DNA from: Opisthocomus hoazin
Taxonomy: Eukaryota > Chordata > Aves > Opisthocomiformes > Opisthocomidae
DNA length: 64,000 nt
Assembly: GCF_030867145.1 (NCBI RefSeq)
Contig: NC_134414.1
Coordinates: forward strand, 128,476,465-128,540,464
Reading direction: 5' to 3'
Below the pieces are notes generated by a model. The model had not been told where the DNA came from, did not search any database, and saw only the letters and a list, made by a program, of their open reading frames with translations. Shown here piece after piece: positions 33,832 to 46,272 of this stretch (positions are counted from its first letter, which is position 1; every line of letters begins with the position of its first letter). The translations under genes and the position numbers were made by a program.

Positions 33832-36596
33832 GTAAGTCCAAATATATCTCCAGATATTTGTTTTAATTAACATGTATTTGGGGATTTTGATGTTACCCAC
33901 TGCTAATATGATGAAACTTGGAGGACAGGTTTTAATGCAAGTGCTGTTCTTATTCAAATTTATATTCCATTGAATCATAGAATCATTAAGGTTGGAAAAG
34001 ACCTCTAAAATCATCAAGTCCAACCATCCACCCAACATCACCATGCCTGCTAAACCATGTCCTGAAGTGCCACATCTACACATTGTTTGAACACCTCCAG
34101 GGATGGGGACTCTACCACCTCCCTGGGCAGCGTGTTCCAATGCCTGACCACTCTTTCAGTAAAGAAATTTTTCCTAATATCCAATTTAAACCTCTCCCAA
34201 CGCAACTTGGAGCCATTGCCTCTCGTCCTATCGCTAGTGAGTTGGGAGAAGAGACCAACACCAGTCTCACTACAACCTCCTTTCAGGTGGTTGTAGAGAG
34301 CAGTAAGGAAAGAAAAGAAAGAACACATACTTTCTGTGTCATACGTAGGGGAAGAATGTGTATTTCTAAACAGTAAGGAAGATGAGTCGGTGAGAGAGAA
34401 CTATTAAACAGTGTGTTTCTGGTCGAATTTGGAAAGTCAAACAGTTTGTGTGCTTCCTTTGTGCTTATATAGTGTGTAAGATGCGTGGTGGGTTGTTGCA
34501 TTTGTTTTTTGCAGTGTTCTTTTTGGTTGTTATTAATATAACTAAGCCTTCTCTATGTATTTGATGGGTGATCTCCCGTGGAAGTTCACAGAAAAGTGGT
34601 TTATAAGTAGGCTTTCTCTCCCCTTCCCCTGTTTAGATGTTATTTGAATTCTCTGGGTTTTGTTACGTTGTTTGTATTGCAGTCAGATTTCACTCAATTT
34701 ATTATTTTTCAGGGTCAGATAGTAGCGTTTAAAAATGAGCAGAACTGAAAGAAACACACCTTAATAAAATTTAAGAACTGCTTAAATAACTTCAACTTAT
34801 TTTTGACAAACCTGAATTTTGAACTTTAAGAACTAAAGTTGCACTGTGGTTTCTACTTGTTGGTTATGCTTGATGTTTAAAGATCTGCCAGACATTGTAA
34901 AGAAAGATGTATGTTGCGGTGTCCTGGCGTAACTTAAGATTTCTTCCAATTTGAAATGCCCTCAACGCTGGGATTAGTCCTTTTCGATTTTATAGCAGCC
35001 TGTGAGACTGCAACACAGACTACATGTAAATAGACTCCTCCTCATTTATAATAAGCCGTGAAATGAGAGGAACTATATTAACTTGGCCCAAAATTCCCAA
35101 ACTGGTACCTGAAGTGGGTAGCCAAGTTTGTGAAGATTCTTGGTTCCTGCAGCTCATATCGTTTGCCTGGCTAGATTGTTCTCACTGAAGAACTTAAATT
35201 TTAGATTAGATGCTCAGGTTTGAAAATGAAAACATTGTATTGATTCTTTCCTATTCAGAAGCTATACTTCCTTTTCATGGGAATAGGATAAAAGAGCACT
35301 TGTTGATGCTCTTGGTACTTCTGTTTCTTCCTGGAAACTGAGCAAGCTTGTCATGAGGTATCACTAGACCCTTAGCCTAGTACTCTTGCATCAAATACAA
35401 CATTTTTCTCATCAGGGCAAAGAATAAGGTCACTCCAAATGTGCTAATTTACTTGAAATATTTTTATGTCATGCCACTTCTAGAAGGCATGAATTGACGA
35501 TGTGATGAAAAATGAGGTACTAGTTAGCCCCAGTTGGAAAAAAGTGTATCGGCTGATTTTAAAACAGGCTTCCTTACAAGTAACATGTACTGCTGGTTTA
35601 TGTTACTTGTGACTACTACGTGATTCATCCAAATAGGCCATAGAATGATTTTCTAAACCAATAGGAATACTAGCACTTTTGCAGTACAAGGGACAGCTGC
35701 ATTGGTGTCTCCTAAATGCATTGATAAAACCTGTACCAGTTAGTGTAATCTGAAGTGGGAGGAGTGGAAGGTAGGTCCTGCTTCAGAAGTGGCTATTGCT
35801 TGTTTTTCAAGGCAGTCATTCGAGATCAGGAAACAAATAGATATTTGCCAGTCTGTTGCATTCAGAACTGACCAGAAGGGAGATAAGGATGGGATCTATG
35901 CAGATACTACATACTGCTGAAGAACCAGGTAGAGTTTTGCTTGGAGATCCAATTTTATTTAAGTTGACCATTTCTTCTTGGGTCTCATTTAGGCTTATAA
36001 AAACCTGCCGCCTCTTCCAGTGCTGAGGTAGAGCTTCCAAAAGCACAGAAATTGCGAATTACCCATTTCATTTTGACTTGTAGGGTCAGAAGTCTGGCTG
36101 CTTTTTCTGCCCTCAAAGATGGCTCCTAAAAATAACAGTTTTACAGATGGAAGGCAAGGGCTCTTACTTGCAAGCTAGAGGCAGGAACTTTTTGAGCTTC
36201 ACCTGATTTCTGCCTTAACCTTCCCTTGAAAGTTCACATGCACTGAAGGGGGGATGAGTCAGATACTCAAGTACCCTACCTTACAAAATGGTGTGTGAAA
36301 GTAAATCAGCGTTAGGAGTGAAGATAGGACAGGTCAGACAGCTAAGGCTGGGAGCCACTACAGCTTATTCCAGTTCATGACTTGGAGCTCCAAGACAGTG
36401 TCCACTTTTCTGTTGTGGAGGGGCTGAAACATCACTGTTAGTACTGTTAGTACCACTCTTTTCCATTATTTGAGTGCCAAGCATGCTTTCAAAATTTGAA
36501 ATAGTCATTTTTTTATGCTGTAACTTGGGTAGGCAGCACAAAATGTTGCTGCTCTCCCCCAACAATCTTTTTTTTTTCTTTTCTCTTCTTTTCCAG
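33832..36596 (+). other. CD47: CD47 intron 11
   Basis: 2.8 kb, interrupting the transcript after the long-form stop codon. It contains an old antisense CR1 (33973-34303). It ends in a strong T/C tract and TTTTCCAG. Confidence 0.8.
33973..34303 (-). mobile_element. Old CR1 LINE 3' fragment, antisense in CD47 intron 11
   Basis: Read on the minus strand it gives [39 protein letters not shown] and the 3'UTR, ending ATGATTCTATGATTCA at 33973. The wording differs from all other copies in the window (older subfamily). It is 5'-truncated near 34303. Confidence 0.93.
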
Positions 36597-37893
36597 AACT
36601 GTAGAGCTATGTGAAGTGTGAGAAGTACACCGTTGTTGATACACCGTGGCCTTGAAGATGCACTACTCAAAGAGAAGAAATTCAGGAAACTAGTTGTTTG
36701 CATGTGTGGCAAAAGTGCTTTTGAGATAAATGATGTAATTTTATAGTCACAGCAGCTGTAGCGAGGAACATGTGTGTTTGCCCACATGTGGTCTTTATTT
36801 TCTTTTGTTACGGTATATATGGTATGGTCAAGAGCGAGAATATAAAAAGCACTGTTTGCCCACTACAGGGTCTCCCTGCAGTAATCCTTAGTGGTATTAT
36901 TTTCAAAAGTTATCATTAGTCACTGCTTTGGTAATGGGCCTGCTCAGCCCAAAGGTTGCAATACCATTTAGACTATTGTTTTCTTTATTTGTGTGCATGG
37001 GCAAGGTGTGGTCGTATGTCTGTGATACAAGCAGGAAGCAGAGATTGTACAAACACATCTTTTCTGACATTCAGCAAAACTTTTGTACGAAAATAAGTAA
37101 AATGCTTATACACAAAGTTGCAGAAGTACAATTTTACTCCCAGCTCTCCAGGAGTTATTCCCCAAGTTCTCCCAATTCCACGAAACAGTAGTATTCCTCT
37201 CTATGGACTGTAGTCATGTATGCTCTTGTGGCCGGTATTTTAGTCCAGTGAGAGAGCTCGCCGTGCCTCTTCCATATTCTTTGATGAGAAGCTGTTCAGC
37301 TGTTTGAGCCTAATTCAGCACTGGAATTATGGAGCACAGCAGCTAGTAATTTTCATGCTGAATGTGGTTTGTGTGCGCGTTCATGTTGTGCAGTGTGTGG
37401 TACTGGAAGCAATTTCAGGCTTTCTTAACTCAGTGAATTTGTAAAACTCGTTGATGCTTCATAAAAATAGGAGTTGCCATATTTCGTGTATTTTTGACAG
37501 CCTAAAATCTCTTTTCTTCAATGGAAAAAGGAGCTATTTCATTTCTGACCCAAGTTTGTGATGCTGCTATTACATCACAAATACATAAAATAGAAAAGAA
37601 GTAGGAGCAGCTGAGGGGAAGTGAGGAGGCTCAGTTTCTGTATATACGTGAGTGGTACACATAAAAATCAGTTTTCTAGGACTTGCACATTCCATGAGAT
37701 TTTACCACATTTTACAGCTGTTTTGAGAGTTGTTCCAATATAGTTGGCTTCTCTTGGACGTCATGTATACTTTGTAGAAATCTTCACGCTGTCTCCTGTT
37801 CGTACTAAGGTAATACGTTTCAAAGGCACACATGGTTTTCTCCTTCTAACAATTTAAAGCTTTGTTTGTAAAGCTGTTGCCAAACAGTGATGT

Positions 37894-37899
37894 AATAAA
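37894..37899 (+). promoter_or_regulatory. CD47: Proximal poly(A) signal AATAAA
   Basis: Canonical hexamer about 1.3 kb into the terminal exon, followed by T-rich sequence. It would give a short 3'UTR. Confidence 0.5.
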
Positions 37900-38480
37900 A
37901 TTCATGTTTTTAAAGATTCTGAGTAATTTGGCATGTCTGAGTTGGATGTTACAAACAAACTAAGGTTCATATACGTGTCATGGGTGCATGTTGCAGAGAT
38001 TCGGGTCTCTGTGTGTTGAGCTCCAAGGCTTGGTGCAGACACCTTGCATCAAGAATTCAACAAAATAATATTGAGGTATCTGATTTTACAATATTTACTC
38101 TCACAAACAGGCCTCTTGCTACAGCTGCAGGATTGAACCGCTTAAAGCAACCCGTGGTCCGGCCCTCACTAAAATCAGTGGAACTGGCCGCAATGGAAAG
38201 GGTTATTTGGGTTAGTTGTGAGATAAAGCATTTGAGGCACGTATAGCTTACACTTCCATACCTTCAAATTTGTCAGTGGGAGTATTCGTAGAAGATTTGA
38301 GCTCCTGTATGTGAATCTTTTGATGCAGGTTTTTCTATGATCACAGCAATCTCTACCGAAAGATGGGAGATGACTCTCCCCTAACAGTTTGGTGTGAATT
38401 TACCTGATTAGGTACCATGTGGAGCTCCCAGTTTATAACTAGTGATTCCCTCTGGCGAACTGAAAGTTGAGCAGCTAAGG

Positions 38481-38486
38481 AATAAA
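38481..38486 (+). promoter_or_regulatory. CD47: Middle AATAAA hexamer
   Basis: A canonical hexamer with no strong GT-rich element directly after it, so possibly unused. Confidence 0.3.
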
Positions 38487-38807
38487 AACCAAACCAGCTG
38501 GAATTCTGTTGAGGTGTTCTGCCTTGCAAAAACTGTTGCGAATAGAACCTGTTTGATTCGCTGTGGGATGAGGCTGAGCTGTTGCTAGGTATTGCTGAAA
38601 CCTGAGGAGCTCGGTGGCCCCGTACGGGCTCCAGAGTTGGTTGCCCCAGAAATGGGAGAAACCCACTGTCCTGTTGTTGTGGTAAGGGCTCTGCTCTGGA
38701 TTTCTTGTAGGTACAAATCTAAAAGTGAGAGTTTAAAAAGTTATTGATACACCCAGCCCTTTCCCACCAGTAATTTAAAACCAAAGTTGTTCTTAACTGT
38801 GTGCTTC

Positions 38808-38850
38808 CACGTGTGTGTGTATGTGTGTATATAAATATATAGACATTTTA
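38808..38850. repeat. TG/TA microsatellite in the CD47 3'UTR
   Basis: A (GT)n run passing into a TATA-rich stretch just before the distal poly(A) signal. The mammalian 3'UTR also has a TA-rich run, as I recall. Confidence 0.7.
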
Positions 38851-38936
38851 AATATCTATAGATCTAGAGTCTTTACCCAAGAAAATGTTTTTATTTATGA
38901 AACAATTTTGTAAATATTGTGCTAATATACTTAAAA

Positions 38937-38942
38937 AATAAA
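38937..38942 (+). promoter_or_regulatory. CD47: Distal poly(A) signal AATAAA of CD47
   Basis: The hexamer is preceded by sequence resembling the end of the mammalian 3'UTR and followed by a GT-rich element (GAAGTTGTTCTTGTG). It is the most likely main 3' end, with cleavage near 38955-38965. Confidence 0.75.
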
Positions 38943-38960
38943 GTCATTTGAAGTTGTTCT

Positions 38961-40275
38961 TGTGAGAGATTTTCTTGTTGCTATGACATTAAACTTCTGT
39001 AACTGCATCCATAAATTCATAGTCACAGCTTTTCTGGTCCCTGCCTTTACACCCCCACCCCTCCCTCCCCAGTTACTCCCTGGATAAACAGGAATGTCCT
39101 CAGTGTTCTTAGACTGCTGTAGATGGTTTTGGTTGGGAGATCTTGTGTGTTTCTCCTTAAAAAGATCTTTCAGTTCAGGAAGAAAGTATGTAGATTGCCC
39201 TTTAAGAACTGGAATTGGGCTGACCAACCTCAACCATGAAATATCGCCACCCGAATATGCTGTGGGAGGAGATAGGTGCTGAGGAATAACGAGCTCCCAG
39301 TGTAACTTTAAAAACACAGCAGAGCAGCGCATACCTCTGGTCAGTCTTCGCAATGCTGAAATGACATTTCTGTGAGAAGAGAATTCCTTGCGTTACTGCT
39401 CAAACTCTACTGCATAAATTCCGGATCTGCTGAAGTTGTGTGTGAGTGGAGAAGTAAGAGGGGGCTGTGAGTCTGTTCTGGAAGCATTTTTGGTCTTGCA
39501 TCCCCTTCAGTGGAGCTGAGCTGGTAGGAACAGTTACGAGCAATTCCCTGCTTGTTCAGGGTGATTGGAACCGTGGCTGTTACTTCAAGATCTCCTCTGA
39601 AGTCTTTTGTGATTTCCCTGCAGGCACGTGTTCCTCTCTAAAGGAGCAGTGAAGCACAGTTTGAGCTGTGGAATGTGTAAGTTTCAGAATTTTACTGTGT
39701 GGGGACCTCACTGCAGTTACAGGGTGAACTGTAAGCTCAGGGTGACCCTGGTCCTAAAGCTGAGGAAAACTGCGTGCTGGAGCCTTGGGCTGAGAAAAAC
39801 GGTGCTAACCTAAATGTGAGTGGCTGGAGAATATCTCGGTGCAGTTGCATCTGGTACCTGTAGTTCAGACTGCTGCAGTCAGGTAAGCCAGGAGAACCAG
39901 CCCAAACCTGAAAAGTCCAGGAGCCACCTGAAAGAGCTTCAGTGCTTTGTTAGAGCTCCGTAACTGAACATGTACTGCTGTAGTTACCTGCCTAACAGCA
40001 AAAGTGGGCATCCTCTAGTTCCTGCCGCTTAACAGAAGAATATTTTTATTTTTCTCCAGTAAATAATTCTTTTGTGCTTAAGTGTTCTTTGCCATTGTCA
40101 TAGATACAGGTAGAAGAATCTTGGAGTTACATACATCTTGCTTCAAAACTTCCATGATGAAAAAAGTGGCGTGAGCCAGGCGGTGTCTCTTGCGAAGCGC
40201 TCGTGGTTGTCTCATCGGTCGCCTGCGGTCTGTGCTCCTGAAACCCAGCGAGGCTGCAGCGTGGCCGGGGCTGCC
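38961..40275. other. Intergenic, downstream of CD47
   Basis: No exon or recognised repeat. The next feature is a CR1 tail. Confidence 0.5.
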
Positions 40276-40418
40276 GACTCTCCTCTGGAGATACTCAGAC
40301 CCCTTTGGACGAGGTCCTGCGCAGCCTGCTCTGGGTGACCGTGCTTCGGCAGGGCGGTTGGGCCAGGTGGTCCCCAGAGGTCCCTTCCAGCCTCTGCTGC
40401 TCTGTGACGATTCTGTGG
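40276..40418 (+). mobile_element. CR1 LINE 3' end (short)
   Basis: It contains CTCCTCTGGAGATACTCAGA, GACGAGGTCCTGCGCAGCCTG, GTGCTTCGGCAGGG, GTCCCTTCCAGCC and the terminal GATTCTGTG. Only the last codons and the 3'UTR remain. Confidence 0.93.
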
Positions 40419-43395
40419 CCTGGAAGGTGTGCTCCAAGCCCTGTGCGATGTGCTGCGGTCAGTCCCCGTGGCCCTGTGCCGGCGCTGAGGGTTGACTTTC
40501 ACGGTCCGCCTTTTCTGCCGCCGCTGGGCTGCGGTGCGAGGGGAAGGTGTCATCGGGAAGTGTGAGAAGAGGGTAGAACCAGGCTGTATTTCAGTGGGGT
40601 GATGAACTTTCGTACACAAATGTAAATAGCGCAGAGATGAGGATCGTCTGCTTTGGGGGAGGAGAACTGCGATGTTGAAACAAGTTTTGATTTCCTTACA
40701 TTCTTTTGCTTGCTTGTTTGTTTTTAAAGGCTACGGAAAGGGGGCTCTTGAAATTACTGGGCTGGGAAGTGGGAGCAAGGAAGGGAGGACAGACTGTGCC
40801 ATGAATACACATCTGGTGGGAGAAGTATTTTAAAGAGCTTAGGAACTGCGGATTTGCTGGAAGACTGTGAACAGTTTCTCCAGCTTGACTCTGGTAGTGG
40901 TACTTTTGAGCCCTCTGGGAGTTGTAAGGCTACTTGATACAGGGTTAGCTTCTGTGTGTGACCAACCAGCTGGCCAAGCAGCGGTGTTTCGGGACGTTCA
41001 GTTCTCACGTGAAGTCAGCCTGCTACCTCCGCACCTCAGGGGCGTCCCTCGGGCGTAGTAACAGGCGCAGAGCAGGTCTGGCACGCCTTCGACTTCAATT
41101 AGAAGCTGTTTGAAGTACTGAATTTTACCTGTCATTCACAATTTATGTACTTGCAGATAATGAAACGTTTTGAAACTGTAGCTAATTAGTCTTCCCCCCA
41201 CACACACTTTCTTAGATTGCGCAGTCATCGGTGGGTGCATGTTAAACTTAGAATGCTTGCCAGACCTGCGCAAAAATGAAGGCTGACAACATTTTTCAGA
41301 ACTTCTGCCTTAGGGTCAGCTTGGCAGTAGTTTCATTTGATTACATTCATTTAACTTCCTTTTTTTGCATTTCTTCCATAAATGCACCAGGAACAGCTTT
41401 CAGAGCAAGAGTGTTTGGTTGTGTTTTGGGTGTTTTAGGTTTGGGGTTTTTTTTCTGTGTAAGAAAGCAGTATTCTTTAATGAACTAGGTATATGCAAAA
41501 AACCCAGCAGAAATTCACTCTGCTGGTGACTAGAAGGTTCATCCAAGCACAAACAATGGAAAGTTCAAAGATGACAGTGAGGAGAATAGGAATCTTTAAG
41601 GTCTACCATTACAATTAATTTAATTTAAGTATAACCAGTGAAGACAGAGTTTCACTGAGGTGGAAGGTGATTTAGGATTCTCTGACATCTCTTACAAGTT
41701 GAGCTCTGTGGAGAAGAGGAAATTCATCATAATAAACATGAAGTGGAAGTAAAGGTGCTGTGTGGTGTCCAGACCTCTGCAGGCACTGGGCATCAGGCTA
41801 GGTAGAACTTGGAAACTTTGGTTCAAGAAACACTGAGAATGTAAGGATTATAATAAAATTGTATCAGTTATAGTTAAAGGAGCCCTGCATGGAAACAGAT
41901 GCCTCTCAACCCTGCACTGCCATAACGAAATGGTGAGGTTTTCTGAAACACGATCCCTCCACAGCTGGAGTTACAGCTGAGAGTGGAAATGTTGCATCGA
42001 GTACGCTGGGGCTTCAGCAGTTTCTGTTCTGGGCAGTTTGGGGGGGTTTTGGCTCACGTAAAGACAGATAAGCGGGTACAACTGTAGGAATCTAAAACAT
42101 TCTTCTCGCTTCCTCCTCCCTTACCTGGTATGTAGGCAGGGAAAAACAAGTTATTTTTTTGATAGAAAGCTGAGCAGTACTGTGATACTGCTATTTAATT
42201 GAACGATGTTAAGAAATTTGGGTAAAAAAGGTTGAGAGGAGGAGGAGGGCAATTGCTTTTTCTCTGCAGTACCCGTTCCCTGCCCTTTCGCCTGATGCTG
42301 CAGCCACTGGAGGACTTCATCCCCGCAGAACACGGCTGGGCAGGGGGCACCGGGCCCCTCCTGGTTTGGCCCCACAGTGCCTGCTCCACAACGGAGCGCG
42401 GCTGGTCTGCTCTCAGGCTGGGGGGACAGGGGGATGTGCAGCTCACCACCTCCTGTCCGCGGGAGGTGGGGAAGGGAGCCCCAGCCTAGCGGTGAGGAGG
42501 AGGGTGAGCAGGGACGGCTGTGCAGCAGAGCCGGCGGTCTGGAGCAGGGGACAAGGTTTGCCTGGTGGATGTGCCACCCGACCACCCTTACAGCTGTGTT
42601 TGATAAAGGCGAGGCCTTGACGCTGCCACAGCCCTGTTAGGTTGCCCTTTATGCTACCCATTTTTCCTCATACCTGCTCTCCAGTGAATGATATAAACCA
42701 AATAGTAATGGGCAATCGGGGAATTCAAAAAAAACCAAACCCACCAAACAATTCTGGGCCATGAGACTGCTTTTGGCATTTGCAATGCCGGCACACCAGA
42801 GCACCAAAGCATAATCAGCTTTAAGTGTCATACTGAGCATGACATTAAGCTGGTTACAGCATTAGTAAGGAAGTATGATTAATGTATGATACGAGACATC
42901 ATGACTATCCCAGTCACGGCGAAGGCGACTGAGGAGAAGGTGGTTCCCGTCCCCCAGGGCTGCCTGAATGAACTACAAGTACTTCACTGGAGACAGCGTG
43001 AGCTCTTGACAGGCTCCGTAGGTGACTCAATAGCATGATGCATGTCAAACACCCAGGAGGGAGAAGATGCTGCAACAAAACAAGCAGCACAAGAGAAAAG
43101 CCCTGCTCCAAAAGGTACAGGACACTACTCGTTTGTTTACCAACAGTACGAAAACACCCTTCACCACGTGCACTGGTGAGGGACTGCTCTGTGCCTGAAC
43201 CTGCTCTTAGTCCAGATTGCAGCCTGAGGCTGGCAAACCTGAACAAAGTAACCTCCTTGGTACTCAGCAGGATCTGCCGGGCCAAAATCTGGCCCCAGGT
43301 GAGCAGCAAAGAGAAAGCACTGGGACCTCGCAAGGCTTGAAGAAAAGAGCAGACGTTGGCAAAAGGGAGGAGATGAGGGAGCTTGCTGGTGTACA
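40419..43395. other. Intergenic, no gene seen
   Basis: Nothing recognised. A GC-rich patch at about 42290-42560 gives overlapping open frames on both strands without family resemblance. Confidence 0.5.
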
Positions 43396-43399
43396 ACAT

Positions 43400-43500
43400 G
43401 CAGTTGCTGTTGGAAGCATGTCTTTAGCATGCCATTCCTGAACATGGTGCTCTCACAGAGCTGAAAAGGAATCCAGTAAAAGAGTAGTTTTGCCAATGCA
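43400..43500 (-). repeat. Unclassified repeat, copy A (inverted relative to copy B)
   Basis: Read on the minus strand from 43500 it begins TTGCATTGGCAAAACTAC and stays alignable with 46136-46239 for about 100 nt (8 mismatches in the first 88 positions by hand count). In one frame both could read MAKLLFYW...MLKTC. Most differences would change the amino acid, so a coding constraint is not supported. On the minus strand similarity may extend further (a GGGGCCAGATTTTGGCCC segment lies at about 43285-43302). Family not identified. Confidence 0.75.
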
Positions 43501-46135
43501 AAGATTTTTAAAGCTGTACACGTAGCCGACAGTCATATCTCATGGGAGTCTGAAGGTGCTGAAGTTCCCTCAGCACCAAAGGGGAACTGATAACATTTGA
43601 AAGCCCTTGAGGTCTGCGTCTTCAAGTAGCTGGATGTCTGGAGAGAACTTCGCCACCTCTGAGATGACCTCTTACTGGCCAGATTCCTGAAGGTGTTACG
43701 GTGACCCCAAAGGAAGCAAAACCCAGTTTTGCCAGAGAAGGACTAAAGGTGAGAGCAAGGCTGAGTGTTGTCACCAAAGCGGCACGAGGGGGATGGAGTG
43801 CAGCAGGGAGCAGAGCTCAACTTCCATCACCTTATTCATAGCGATTGCTCGATCTCTTCACGCCTGCCACAACAGTCATGTTAGCGAAGATGGTCATCGC
43901 AGGGGGTGGCCTACCTAACGCAGTAAAAAGTGGGCTTTTTTACTACAGCACTAATGACCTACCTCTTTTATAGTACTGGATCAGGCTCCCCGTGGTCTGA
44001 TTGTACCAAAGTGACCTTCTTTTAACTCTAGTGTGCAATCGGGTCACCCAAAATAGACAAACAAGAACCGTGGGAGAGGTGGGGGAAGAAGACAGCTGCT
44101 TTGAAGGTACTGCCACTGTGTCGTGCAGGCGGTACGAGGCCAGCGCTCGTTCCCAGGCTTCTCAGTCTGGAAACCCAAACTCACAGAGTGCTCCGAGAGC
44201 TGTGCCATGCAAAACACGCTTGGCCAAAAGAGGCAATCCCTCCTCCTGTTACTGCAGAGTTACCCCTTAGCAGATTTCCCTGTTTTCTAGCCTAACACAG
44301 CTCATGTGGAGGGCTGCTTTGCCCCCTTCCCTTGGGTGCCTGTGCACAGCTCGTGAGCCTCCAAAGGGTGGCTGGTGGATCAGGCTCCTGGTTTAGGTTT
44401 TGTCCCATCACTTCTAACCCTCACCCGGAGCAGCTGCTGCTGCAGCCCCTGGGTCCCCGCAGGCTGCTCAGACAGCAAACGCTCCCCTTGCTCAGCCAGG
44501 CCAGCCGGGTTCTGCGAGGCACAGCCCCTGAAACGCCCGTTAAAACATCCCAGACTCCTACAACACCGCACCAGGTTTCATTCGCTTTTGGTTTAGCAGC
44601 AGGCCTGCCTCTGCGGGCACTGCATGACTACACTGAAACTGCCCGTAAAGGAATTGCCCCTGCCAACTAAAGCAAAATGCTACTTCACCTGTGGTGTAAA
44701 GGCAAACAAAGGAAAAAAAGCACCATAGCTGTTTTTAAGCATAAGCCTGCTAGGTGCCTGGGAACCTGTAGTCCCTTCCAGTGCTATAGTCCTGAACCTA
44801 TCCCCATTTTTGGACCTGTCAGTGCTCTTGAGTCTCAAAGGAATCTCATGGTCCACAGGTTAGAGAGAGAAGCCACTTGTAATGAATAAAGAATGCAGAC
44901 CAAGTCAAAAGCTGCTCTTAGAGCAACACAACAGAACATCAATATAACATAAATAACTTGGAAGCTGTTAAATTATTTAAGCTGAGCCCATACCTACAGG
45001 TATGTGCGTGTTCATGTACATACACAGCCACTTAAGTATTTTCTGTGCATTCCCCATCAGGAGGAGGAGATGGATGACACAGCCAGCTTCAGCGCAAGTG
45101 CCACCGCCTGGAAATGGTCACCTGTAGCTATAGCAGAGGACGTGTTGGGAAGGGGAAAAAGAGGGATGTGCCACAGAAGACAGACACACACCAAGATCCA
45201 GACGGTGCAGATGGAGAGGTGTCTTTGTAGCGTTTGAAGAATTTGATTGAATCCAAGCTGGCTGAATCACCTCATGCTGTTGCTGACAAAGGCATTGCAT
45301 CGCTCTGGAGGAAGAAGAGGATTCCCTGAAAGAGGCTTGTCACTCTTCCCTCCTGCTCAGAGGTGTCAGAGTCCCTGTGGATTTCAGGAGCTGTAGTTCA
45401 GCTGTGGCTCTGTTGGAGGGGATCCAGGGGAGCCCAGGGAAAAAAATCATCCTAAGTCTAGAAAAATATGGCCTTAGAGGAAGGAGCGGAGCTAACAGGT
45501 TGTTCAATTAAAAAAAAAAAAAATTCTGTGGCAAGGTATGACAACAAAAGGGGTGAAAGGGGCCATAAGCACTTCCCCAGACCTGCAGCAGAGAGGACAA
45601 CAAGCTGACTCTGCACTGGCATGGAGAGACCAGATGAAAGCTACTTATCTCCAATGCTAATGTTTATGTTTTAACAGCTCAGAAAGAGCAACCAAGGAAA
45701 AAATTGTTCACCATGGTGGTTCCTTCCTAGCCATCCCAGCGAGGAGCCACTGCCATGCGCAGCACCAGGAGCACACGCCGACGGGCTCCGTGGGCTCCCC
45801 GAGCCGGGCACGGCACCAGTGCGTGGTGGGAATGACAGCCTGTGGAGACCTCTGGTCCCGGCTGCCTCTGGCCCCAGGGCTGCTCATCCACCGCCACCTG
45901 GGCACAAGGCAGCAGAAGGCAAGGGACGGTGAGGAAGGGGGAGAACTGGCACCAGTGATGCTGTTTAAAAATAGTGGTTGAGAATTGCTGGTCTTGCAGA
46001 ATGCGAAGGACTCAAAGCAACGACAAAAATGAGGCAATACGTCTTTATCTGTTATTTCCTCTGCAGCCACTTGGGAGGTCAGTGAAGCAGCGCCTCAAGG
46101 AAGCGAATTTTAAGTATTTGTCCAATTTTTAAAAA
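43501..46135. other. Intergenic, no gene seen
   Basis: No exon or named repeat was recognised. An A-run lies at about 45510-45523. Confidence 0.5.
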
Positions 46136-46239
46136 TTGCATTGGCAAAACTACTCTTTTACTGGGTTCCTTTTCAGACCTGTGAGAGCCCCATGTTCGGG
46201 AATGATATGCTGAAGACATGCTTACCGCAACAAGTGCAG
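46136..46239 (+). repeat. Unclassified repeat, copy B
   Basis: The plus-strand partner of the 43.4-kb copy. Similarity fades about 30 nt before a CR1 tail begins at 46273, so the CR1 probably inserted next to or into this older repeat. Confidence 0.75.
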
Positions 46240-46272
46240 GTACATTCGCTCTATTACAAAATAAGGGCCTGT

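Larger units (their letters stand above)
36597..38960 (+). other. CD47: CD47 terminal exon (3'UTR, with alternative short C-termini)
   Basis: The exon starts AACTGTAGAGCTATGTGA. It supplies a different end in each frame: NCRAM-stop after exon 9 (322 residues), EL-stop after exon 10 (327 residues), EL-stop after exon 8 (308 residues), and pure 3'UTR after exon 11. The first 120 nt (CACCGTGGCCTTGAAGATGCAC and GAAACTAGTTGTTTGC) resemble the start of the mammalian CD47 3'UTR, and the final stretch (TTTGTAAATATTGTGCTAATAT before the last AATAAA) resembles its end, both from memory. The far end is placed about 20 nt after the last poly(A) signal. Confidence 0.88.
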
